A DNA stretch of 17,486 nucleotides from an uncultured Bacteroidales bacterium (GTDB lineage Bacteria > Bacteroidota > Bacteroidia > Bacteroidales > Paludibacteraceae). Positions 1 to 5,785 of this stretch are shown piece after piece. The notes under the pieces are model-generated. The model did no database searches and had not been told where the DNA came from. It saw nothing but the letters and a program-made list of their open reading frames with translations. The stretch spans positions 1 through 17,486 of the forward strand of contig CALDPN010000146.1 of assembly GCA_937911235.1 (NCBI GenBank), written 5' to 3'. The translations under genes and the position numbers were made by a program. Within the stretch, counting starts at the first letter, position 1, and each line of letters begins with the position of its first letter.

Positions 1-5
1 AAAAA

Positions 6-22
6 CACGCCCGTAGGGTGTG
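6..22. repeat. Small hairpin upstream of leuD
   Basis: Arms CACGCCC (6-12) and GGGTGTG (16-22) pair over seven positions, one of them G-U, around the 3-nt loop GTA. It lies at the left edge of the window, before leuD and next to the hairpin at 38-66. It may be the end of a terminator, attenuator or REP-like unit; the sequence upstream is not available. Confidence 0.5.
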
Positions 23-37
23 AATCTTAATTGTAGG

Positions 38-66
38 CAGGTGTCATAGCGTAGCGACGACTCCTG
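38..66. repeat. REP-like hairpin upstream of leuD
   Basis: Arms CAGGTGTC (38-45) and GACTCCTG (59-66) pair at 7 of 8 positions. The loop ATAGCGTAGCGAC reads GTCGCTACGCTAT on the other strand. That is the same loop type (TCGCTAYGCTA) as the hairpins at 12643-12705, over 12 kb away and next to an IS200-like transposase. It sits 20 bp before the leuD start, so it would be transcribed in a leuC-leuD message if leuC lies upstream, as is usual. Confidence 0.5.
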
Positions 67-86
67 TGTAAAAAATAACAAAACCA

Positions 87-686
87 ATGGAAAAAATAAA
101 CAACATAACATCAACCTGCATTCCACTTCCTTTGGAAAATGTGGATACAGACCAAATAGTACCAGCGCGTTTCCTTAAAGCAACCTCAAAAGAGGGCTTT
201 GGCGACAATTTGTTTAGAGATTGGCGTTTCGACAAAGAGGGAAACCCTATTAATTCGTTTGTACTAAACAATCCAAACTATTCTGGCACTATTTTAGTGG
301 CAGGAAAGAACTTTGGTAGTGGTTCTTCTCGTGAACACGCAGCTTGGGCTGTGGCAGGATATGGCTTTAAAGTGGTGATTTCTAGTTTCTTTGCCGATAT
401 TTTCAAAAACAATGCCATGAACAACGGCGTTTTGCCAATAGTGGTGAGCGACGCTTTCCTTGCTGAACTATTCAAAAGCATCGAAAACAACAATAAAACC
501 ACTGTTTCTGTATGCCTAGAGGCTCAAACCGTAACCAACGATGCCACTGGCAGTACCGAATACTTTGAAATCAATGCCTACAAAAAGGAATGTTTCCTAA
601 AAGGGTATGATGATATTGATTATTTGCTTGCAAATAAAGGAAGAATTGAGGAATTTGAGCAAAAACTCCTAACTCCTAACTCCTAA
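87..686 (+). CDS. leuD: 3-isopropylmalate dehydratase small subunit LeuD
   Basis: This is the small subunit of isopropylmalate isomerase, which with the iron-sulfur subunit LeuC interconverts 2- and 3-isopropylmalate in leucine synthesis in the cytoplasm. The 199-residue length is normal for the family. The N-terminal stretch PLENVDTDQIVPARFLK and the swivelling-domain signature KNFGSGSSREHAAWA (about residues 73-87) are diagnostic, and SSFFADIFKNNAMNNGVLP follows as expected. LeuC is not in the window and probably lies upstream. The next gene begins 12 bp after the stop. The last residues, LLTPNS, and the stop codon are encoded by a tandem AACTCCT repeat, so the extreme C-terminus appears to have been shaped by the repeat. 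No Shine-Dalgarno sequence precedes the ATG, as is usual in Bacteroidota. Confidence 0.97.
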   Translation: MEKINNITSTCIPLPLENVDTDQIVPARFLKATSKEGFGDNLFRDWRFDKEGNPINSFVLNNPNYSGTILVAGKNFGSGSSREHAAWAVAGYGFKVVISSFFADIFKNNAMNNGVLPIVVSDAFLAELFKSIENNNKTTVSVCLEAQTVTNDATGSTEYFEINAYKKECFLKGYDDIDYLLANKGRIEEFEQKLLTPNS

Positions 687-695
687 CTCCTAACT
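664..695. repeat. Tandem heptamer array A (AACTCCT x4)
   Basis: Four perfect copies of AACTCCT (664-691) plus a partial AACT run through the leuD stop codon (684-686) and fill the gap to the next gene, which starts at 699. The same unit, in either orientation, occurs at the 3' ends of leuB, the radical SAM gene, the PBP gene and malQ. Confidence 0.9.
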
Positions 696-698
696 GAT

Positions 699-2201
699 AT
701 GATTAAGATTTTAGATACAACCCTGCGTGACGGTGAACAGACATCGGGAGTGTCGTTTGCCTCGGAAGAAAAACTATCATTGGCGCGCCTTCTGCTAGAG
801 GACCTGTGCTTAGATAGAATTGAAGTAGCGTCAGCCCTTGTTTCTGAGGGTGAATTCACTACAGTGCAAAAAATTGCCCGTTGGGCAGACAGTAAAGGTC
901 TGCTAGACAAGGTAGAGGTGCTAGGTTTTGTGGATGGCGATAAATCTGTAGATTGGATTCGTTCTGCAGGTATAAGAGTGATGAACTTGCTTTGCAAGGG
1001 TTCGCTTAAACACTGCGCTATGCAACTTGGCAAAAAGCCAGAGGAGCACATTGCAGATATTAGACGCACTCTAGAGTGTGCAAACGAGGCGGGCATTGCT
1101 GTGAATGTCTATTTAGAAGACTGGAGCAACGGCATGAAAAATTCTCCAGAATACGTTTTTGCCCTAATGGATGCCTTAAGCGACACAAAAGTTCGTCGTT
1201 TTATGCTTCCAGATACCTTGGGCGTGCTAAATCCAGCAGACACAGCTAAGTTTTGCACTCAAATGCTTACACGTTACCCAAATTTGCAGTTCGATTTTCA
1301 CGCTCACAACGACTACGATTTGGCTGTGGCCAACGTTTTTGCAGCGGTGCAAGCGGGTATAAACTGTATTCACGTTACCGTAAACGGACTTGGCGAGCGT
1401 GCTGGTAATGCGCCACTTTCAAGCGTTTTAGCCGTGCTTCACGACCAACTTGGCTTGTCAACAAATATCAAAGAGCACGAAATAAATAGTGTTAGCAAGA
1501 TAGTAGAAACATATTCAGGCATCCGTATTCCTGCAAATAAGCCAGTTGTGGGAAACCACGTGTTCACTCAAGTGGCAGGCGTTCACGCCGACGGCGATAT
1601 GAAAAACAATCTTTATTGCAACGATCTTATTCCAGAACGTTTTGGTCGCACACGTGAATACGCCTTAGGCAAAACATCTGGCAAAGCCAACATTAAGAAA
1701 AATCTTCTTGCACTTGGTATCGACCTCGACGAAGAGTCGATGAAAAAAGTGACCGCTCGTATTGTGGAATTAGGGGATAAAAAGCAAATGGTCACACCAG
1801 AAGACCTTCCTTATATCGTGTCAGACGTGCTTAAAACAGCCAATGTGGAAGAAAAAGTGAAGATTATCAACTATTCCTTGTCTTCTACACGTGGTCTTAA
1901 GCCTGTGGCAAACGTATCTGTGGAGATAGAAGGCGAACCTTATCAAGCGTCATCAGTGGGAGAAGGTCAGTACGATGCGTTTATGAAGGCCCTTTGGCAA
2001 ATATACGATAAACTAAATATGCCACACCCTGTTCTTGTGGACTATACCGTAACCATTCCTCCTGGCGGACGTACCGATGCATTCGTGCAAACCGTCATTA
2101 CATGGGATATGAATGGTAGAATCCTTAAAACAAACGGCTTGGATGCTGACCAAACGGAAGCAGCGATACAGGCTACAACAAAAATGTTAAACATAATTTA
2201 A
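699..2201 (+). CDS. 2-isopropylmalate synthase / citramalate synthase family protein (second LeuA-type enzyme)
   Basis: This enzyme of the DRE-TIM metallolyase family condenses acetyl-CoA with a 2-oxo acid. The N-terminus LDTTLRDGEQTSG carries the catalytic Arg10-Asp11 pair, FDFHAHND supplies the metal-binding His201 and His203, and VNGLGERAGNAPL is the conserved glycine-rich motif. From about residue 385 there is a LeuA-type allosteric domain (GGRTDAFVQT near the end), so the 500 residues fit the LeuA/CimA layout. Bacteroidales leucine operons often carry a canonical leuA plus such a second homologue between leuD and leuB. Whether this one makes isopropylmalate or citramalate cannot be told from sequence alone. 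It starts 12 bp after leuD and is probably co-transcribed with it. A 108-bp repeat follows immediately. Confidence 0.9.
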   Translation: MIKILDTTLRDGEQTSGVSFASEEKLSLARLLLEDLCLDRIEVASALVSEGEFTTVQKIARWADSKGLLDKVEVLGFVDGDKSVDWIRSAGIRVMNLLCKGSLKHCAMQLGKKPEEHIADIRRTLECANEAGIAVNVYLEDWSNGMKNSPEYVFALMDALSDTKVRRFMLPDTLGVLNPADTAKFCTQMLTRYPNLQFDFHAHNDYDLAVANVFAAVQAGINCIHVTVNGLGERAGNAPLSSVLAVLHDQLGLSTNIKEHEINSVSKIVETYSGIRIPANKPVVGNHVFTQVAGVHADGDMKNNLYCNDLIPERFGRTREYALGKTSGKANIKKNLLALGIDLDEESMKKVTARIVELGDKKQMVTPEDLPYIVSDVLKTANVEEKVKIINYSLSSTRGLKPVANVSVEIEGEPYQASSVGEGQYDAFMKALWQIYDKLNMPHPVLVDYTVTIPPGGRTDAFVQTVITWDMNGRILKTNGLDADQTEAAIQATTKMLNII

Positions 2202-2320
2202 ATTGATTTTAGAGGGTGCTTTCTGCGTTGCCCTTGTCTTCGAAATCCTCATTTACGTTTAGTAAACTCCGGTTTCTCAGACTTCGGGACGCCTAAAAAT
2301 CCCTCCTTTAAAATCAATTT
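2200..2320. repeat. 108-bp dispersed element, copy 1, with inverted ends
   Basis: The element occupies most of the gap between the LeuA-type gene and leuB. Its ends are a perfect 12-bp inverted repeat, AAATTGATTTTA at 2200-2211 and its complement at 2309-2320. The core 2207-2314 matches 4693-4800 with about eight substitutions and no gaps. Inside, TTTAC and GTAAA form a stem around the loop GTTTA, flanked by GAAATC pairing with GGTTTC. The other copy keeps this stem but has the loop GCCTA. The structure suggests a MITE-like unit or a structured RNA. It carries no open frame of note. Confidence 0.85.
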
Positions 2321-2354
2321 AATACGTGTAATTTAAAATAAAATTAATTACAAT

Positions 2355-3407
2355 ATGAAAATAGCAGTTTTACCTGGCGATGGAATAGGGCCAGAGGTGA
2401 TAAACGAAGCCGTAAAGGTGTTGAAACGTGTGTGTGAGATAAAAGGTCATAACCTTGAGTTGGAGTATGGTATAGTGGGGGCTTGTGCTATTGACGAATG
2501 CGGTGACCCATATCCAGAAGCCACTCACAAACTATGTATGGAGTCTGATGCAGTGCTTTTTGGTGCACTTGGCGACCCAAAATACGACAACGACCCTAAT
2601 GCAAAGGTTCGACCAGAACAAGGCTTGCTTAAAATGCGTAAAAGTCTTGGACTTTATGCCAACATTCGCCCTGTAAATACTTATAAATCATTACTTTACA
2701 AGTCACCACTACGTGCCGATTTGGTAGATGGTGCAGATTTTGTTTGTGTGCGTGAGCTTACAGGTGGTCTTTACTTTGGCAAACCACAAGGACGTTCAGA
2801 AGACGGCAACACAGCATACGACACTTGCGTTTATACCCGTGAAGAAGTAGAAAGAATCGTAAAATTGTCGTATCTTTATGCCCGCAAACGCAGAAAAAAA
2901 CTTACACTTGTAGATAAAGCCAATATTTTGGCAACTTCTCGTATGTGGCGTCAGATTACAAAGGAAATTTCTGCGGAATATCCAGATGTGGAAACTGAGT
3001 ATCTTTATGTGGATAATGCAGCTATGCGTATGATTCAAAATCCACGAGCGTTCGACGTTATGGTGACTGAAAATATGTTTGGCGACATTCTTACAGATGA
3101 GGCTTCTGTGATTTCTGGCTCTATGGGATTGCTTCCAAGTGCTTCTGTAGGCTTGCATACCTCACTTTTCGAGCCTATTCATGGCTCTTATCCACAAGCG
3201 GCAGGCAAAAATATTGCAAACCCTATGGCTGCGATTCTTTCTGTGGCAATGATGTTTGAAACTGCGTTCAATATGATGGAAGAAGGCAAGATGATTCGCG
3301 ACGCAGTAGAAAAAGCCATCGCCGACGGCATCGTAACCGAAGATTTAACAAAAGAAAAAGCATATTCAACAACAGAAGTAGGGGATTACGTAGTGAGTCA
3401 GTTATAA
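2355..3407 (+). CDS. leuB: 3-isopropylmalate dehydrogenase LeuB
   Basis: NAD-dependent oxidative decarboxylation of 3-isopropylmalate to 2-oxoisocaproate, the third step of leucine synthesis. The 350 residues match the family. The nucleotide-binding start LPGDGIGPEV is present, RELTGGLYFGKPQGR includes the active-site Tyr140, Lys188 lies in TLVDKANIL, and Asp220, Asp244 and Asp248 (GDILTDEAS) would bind the metal and substrate. FEPIHGSYPQAAGKNIANP is the adenine-binding signature. It is the last leucine gene here and is separated from its upstream partner by 153 bp containing a 108-bp dispersed repeat. A heptamer array starts inside its stop codon. Confidence 0.97.
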   Translation: MKIAVLPGDGIGPEVINEAVKVLKRVCEIKGHNLELEYGIVGACAIDECGDPYPEATHKLCMESDAVLFGALGDPKYDNDPNAKVRPEQGLLKMRKSLGLYANIRPVNTYKSLLYKSPLRADLVDGADFVCVRELTGGLYFGKPQGRSEDGNTAYDTCVYTREEVERIVKLSYLYARKRRKKLTLVDKANILATSRMWRQITKEISAEYPDVETEYLYVDNAAMRMIQNPRAFDVMVTENMFGDILTDEASVISGSMGLLPSASVGLHTSLFEPIHGSYPQAAGKNIANPMAAILSVAMMFETAFNMMEEGKMIRDAVEKAIADGIVTEDLTKEKAYSTTEVGDYVVSQL

Positions 3408-3447
3408 CTCCTCACTCCTCACTCCTAACTCCTAACTCCTAACTCCT
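3406..3447. repeat. Tandem heptamer array B (AACTCCT/CACTCCT x6)
   Basis: Six units run from the last two bases of the leuB stop to just before the next gene: AACTCCT, CACTCCT twice, then AACTCCT three times, followed by a decayed AACTTTT. It is the longest of the five arrays in this window and fills almost the whole leuB to thrE gap. No hairpin terminator is seen in this gap. Confidence 0.9.
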
Positions 3448-3457
3448 AACTTTTAAC

Positions 3458-4213
3458 ATGAACAGATTAGGAAATTTACTAGCCCGTTATGTGGCTGTGA
3501 TGGTGGCGAGTGGCACACACAGTTCTCGCATTAGCCGTAGTGCCAAACGCATTGCCGAGGCATACGGTTACGATTTACGCTTAAATCTTTCACTGAGAAA
3601 TTTAAGCGTAATGCTTTGTAATCCACAAGACCCATCTCAACACTATTATGAGTTAATTGCAGTGCCAGTGTCTCCAATTAGCCTTTCAAACAATTCAGAC
3701 CTTAGTCGCCTTAGTTGGGAGGTTTTTGATAAAAAAATGCCAATAGAAGACTTCGAGGCAAAGTTCAATAAAATAATATCTACTCCAAGATACTCGCACC
3801 AAAGAGTTGCCCTTATGGCATCGCTTGCAAGTTTTGGACTTTGTTATCTGTTTAATGGCACCATCTGGGCAATGCTAATGGTGTTCGTTTCCACATATCT
3901 TAGCTTCAATCTAAAGGCATTTTTAACGAAAAAACAAGTCAACAACCACCTTACAATACTTATTACAGCTCTTACAGCAGCGTTTATTGCAAGTTTAGGT
4001 GGTTTTATCGACGAACAAACAGCTTCTGTGGCAGTAACAACCAGTGTACTTTATTTAGTGCCTGGAGTGGTGTTTATAAGTGGTTTGATAGATATTTTAG
4101 AAGGTTTTGTGGTAATTGGTTTTTCACGCCTTGTAAACGCCACATTACACACCATCTCACTAGCAATAGGCCTACTTCTTTCAATTAACATTATTCAATT
4201 TATATGGCTATAA
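3458..4213 (+). CDS. ThrE-type threonine/serine exporter, N-terminal half protein (DUF1212-like)
   Basis: An inner-membrane protein of the ThrE family, split into two genes as in many Bacteroidota and Firmicutes. Residues 1-110 form the soluble domain with the family-typical stretch VASGTHSSRISRSAKRIAEA followed by YGY. After that come about five hydrophobic segments from residue 112 to the end, including LNLKAF-type and VPGVVFISGLIDILEG stretches. Family members export threonine and serine by proton-driven transport; the substrate here is inferred. The next gene overlaps this one by 10 bp, so the two are translationally coupled and should form one transporter. The position next to leucine genes may be chance or may reflect amino-acid homeostasis. 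Confidence 0.85.
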   Translation: MNRLGNLLARYVAVMVASGTHSSRISRSAKRIAEAYGYDLRLNLSLRNLSVMLCNPQDPSQHYYELIAVPVSPISLSNNSDLSRLSWEVFDKKMPIEDFEAKFNKIISTPRYSHQRVALMASLASFGLCYLFNGTIWAMLMVFVSTYLSFNLKAFLTKKQVNNHLTILITALTAAFIASLGGFIDEQTASVAVTTSVLYLVPGVVFISGLIDILEGFVVIGFSRLVNATLHTISLAIGLLLSINIIQFIWL

Positions 4214-4692
4214 CATTTCTATATATTCTATCAAAAGCACTTTTTGCTTCTGTTACAGCGTTGGGATTTGGTCTTATCTCAAATCCACCTAAAAGAGCAA
4301 TCGCAGCCATCCTTCTAACAGGCTTTTTAGGCTACTTTACACGTGCCACAATGATAGATTTTGCCGAGCTTCACATATTCATTTCATGTTTTGTGAGTGC
4401 TCTTGTAATGGGTAGCATAGCACTTGTTTTCGGTAGACTAACACGCACACCTGCCACTGTAATCTACATTCCAGCTCTTCTGCCAATGATTCCTGGTATG
4501 TTTGCCTACAAAGCAATTTTTGCAATGTTAAGCTATATGAATCATATAGAACTTGCCGATAAAACAATATTCTTAGAGCAATTTGTGGTGAATGTTGCGT
4601 ATGTGGTGGGGATTTTGGTGTCGCTAGCCATTGGTAGTATTATGCCGATGTTTGTGTTTACTCGCACAGCAAATTCTCTAACGAGAAACTGA
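4204..4692 (+). CDS. ThrE-type threonine/serine exporter, C-terminal half protein (DUF3815-like)
   Basis: A 162-residue, almost wholly hydrophobic membrane protein with about five membrane segments. It corresponds to the second half of full-length ThrE exporters. The stretch TPATVIYIPALLPMIPGM, then FAYKAIFAML, is typical of this half. The ATG at 4204 lies inside the end of the preceding gene (10-bp overlap), which supports translational coupling and complex formation. The ThrE assignment is by family resemblance; the transported substrate is not shown by the sequence. The stop overlaps the start of the second 108-bp repeat. Confidence 0.85.
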   Translation: MAITFLYILSKALFASVTALGFGLISNPPKRAIAAILLTGFLGYFTRATMIDFAELHIFISCFVSALVMGSIALVFGRLTRTPATVIYIPALLPMIPGMFAYKAIFAMLSYMNHIELADKTIFLEQFVVNVAYVVGILVSLAIGSIMPMFVFTRTANSLTRN

Positions 4693-4805
4693 TTTTAAAG
4701 GGTGCTTTTGTCGTTGCCCTCGTCTTCGAAATCCTCATTTACGCCTAGTAAACTCCGGTTTCTCAGACTTCGGGACGCCTAAAACTCCCTCCTTTAAAAT
4801 ACAGT
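4688..4805. repeat. 108-bp dispersed element, copy 2, with inverted ends
   Basis: The core 4693-4800 is about 93% identical to 2207-2314 by hand count (eight substitutions). The ends ATTTTAAAGG (4692-4701) and CCTTTAAAAT (4791-4800) are perfect inverted repeats, extending outward as ACTG and CAGT with one extra base. The inner stem TTTAC/GTAAA is kept while its loop differs from copy 1. Like copy 1, it begins at a stop codon (4690-4692). It occupies most of the 143-bp gap before the radical SAM gene. Confidence 0.85.
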
Positions 4806-4835
4806 TTTGAAACAAAATCTAATTAATAAATAACT

Positions 4836-5720
4836 ATGTACAAATCTTACTCCGACTATATGAAGCAATTTTTTTCTGAGCGAATTCAGAAAATTGCGGT
4901 GACTGCTGGTTTTTCTTGTCCTAATAGGGATGGAAAACTTGGGGTGGGAGGTTGTATATTTTGCAATAATAAGTCTTTTACTCCAGACTATTGTTTGCAC
5001 GGGGAGAGCATCACGGAGCAGATAGAAAAGGGACTAAAATTCTTTTCGCACAAACCTGAGTATAAAAAATTCATAGTTTATTTTCAAGCTTTTAGCAATA
5101 CATACGGCACGCTAGAGCAAATAAAAGCACGCTACGAAGAGGCTTTGAGTCACCCAAATGTGGTGGGACTTTCTATTGGCACTCGACCAGATTGTTTGCC
5201 AGATGAAGTGCTAGATTACATTGCAGAACTAAGCAAAAAGTACTTTATTTTGCTTGAAATTGGAGTGGAAAGCTCTCACGATAAAACTCTTAAACTTATC
5301 AATCGCGGACACGATTATAAAACTGCCGAAGATGCTATATTTAGAGCGCAAAAACGTGGTATTCGCACCGCAGTGCACTTTATTTTAGGACTTCCGGGCG
5401 AAACTCGTGAAGATATACTCGAAACTGCCCACAAAATAGCCAAACTTCCTATAGATGTGGTAAAACTTCACCAACTTCAAATCATAAAAAACACCGCATT
5501 AGCAGACCTTTACGAAAAAGATCCTGCATCTGTGCCACTCTTCACTTTAGACGAGTATCTCGACCTTTGTGCAGAGATTGTAAACATTATTCCAGAACAT
5601 ATTTGCATTGAACGTTTCGTTTCCCAATCTCCTCCTGAGCTACGCCTTGCACCAAACTGGGGGATAAAAAATTATGAGTTTGTAGATAAATTGAAAAAAA
5701 AGTTAGGAATTAGGAGTTAG
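4836..5720 (+). CDS. TIGR01212-family (YhcC-like) radical SAM protein
   Basis: A 294-residue radical SAM protein. The cluster motif is CPNRDGKLGVGGCIFC, with Cys28, Cys40 and Cys43 (C-x11-C-x2-C), the spacing found in the TIGR01212/YhcC group rather than the standard C-x3-C-x2-C. Further family marks are YFQAFSNTYG, GLSIGTRPDCLPDEVLDY and LEIGVESSHDKTL, and ILGLPGETRED. Family members are widespread and their reaction is not firmly known. It is a cytoplasmic iron-sulfur enzyme by inference. The C-terminal residues KLGIRS and the TAG stop are encoded within a heptamer repeat array, as with leuD. It probably has its own transcription start, but I found no convincing promoter in the upstream repeat region. 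Confidence 0.92.
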   Translation: MYKSYSDYMKQFFSERIQKIAVTAGFSCPNRDGKLGVGGCIFCNNKSFTPDYCLHGESITEQIEKGLKFFSHKPEYKKFIVYFQAFSNTYGTLEQIKARYEEALSHPNVVGLSIGTRPDCLPDEVLDYIAELSKKYFILLEIGVESSHDKTLKLINRGHDYKTAEDAIFRAQKRGIRTAVHFILGLPGETREDILETAHKIAKLPIDVVKLHQLQIIKNTALADLYEKDPASVPLFTLDEYLDLCAEIVNIIPEHICIERFVSQSPPELRLAPNWGIKNYEFVDKLKKKLGIRS

Positions 5721-5732
5721 GAGTTAGGAGTT
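5701..5732. repeat. Tandem heptamer array C (AGGAGTT x4)
   Basis: A partial AGTT is followed by AGGAATT and three AGGAGTT units (5705-5732). The TAG stop of the radical SAM gene (5718-5720) lies inside it. The orientation is opposite to arrays A and B. The TTAG at 5724-5727 sits where the -33 element of the downstream promoter would be. Confidence 0.9.
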
Positions 5733-5755
5733 TTCAAAAAAAATCTATAAATTTG
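5724..5755 (+). promoter_or_regulatory. Putative promoter of the PBP1A gene
   Basis: TAAATTTG (5748-5755) fits the Bacteroidota -7 element TAnnTTTG. Twenty bases upstream is TTAG (5724-5727), a weak match to the -33 TTTG. Transcription would start near 5762, about 23 nt before the ATG. The -7 element is part of an inverted repeat (see 5748-5785). Confidence 0.45.
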
Positions 5756-5785
5756 TAAACATTTATCTAAAGTTTACAGATTTTA
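5748..5785. promoter_or_regulatory. Inverted repeat between the PBP1A promoter and start codon
   Basis: TGTAAAC (5754-5760) and GTTTACA (5772-5778) are perfect inverted arms 11 bp apart. Imperfect pairing extends outward: TAAATTTGTAAAC on the left against the complement of GTTTACAGATTTTA. The repeat overlaps the -7 box and reaches the ATG, so it could be an operator or an mRNA hairpin masking the start. Confidence 0.4.

Noticed and set aside
1..86. A leucine-responsive leader or riboswitch before leuD
   Set aside because: Only two small hairpins are visible, with no leucine-codon leader peptide. The position is probably internal to the operon, downstream of leuC.
683..1096. A 137-codon - strand frame opposite the LeuA-type gene
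   Set aside because: It overlaps conserved catalytic sequence of a clear enzyme gene and has low-complexity Ser/Arg composition typical of antisense shadows.
2796..3158. A 120-codon - strand frame inside leuB
   Set aside because: leuB is unambiguous across this stretch, and the opposing frame is rich in His, Cys and Ser with no recognisable domain.
664..3447. Tandem heptamers considered as a CRISPR or iteron origin
   Set aside because: The units are 7 bp with no spacers, and the arrays are dispersed among housekeeping genes with no cas or replication gene nearby.
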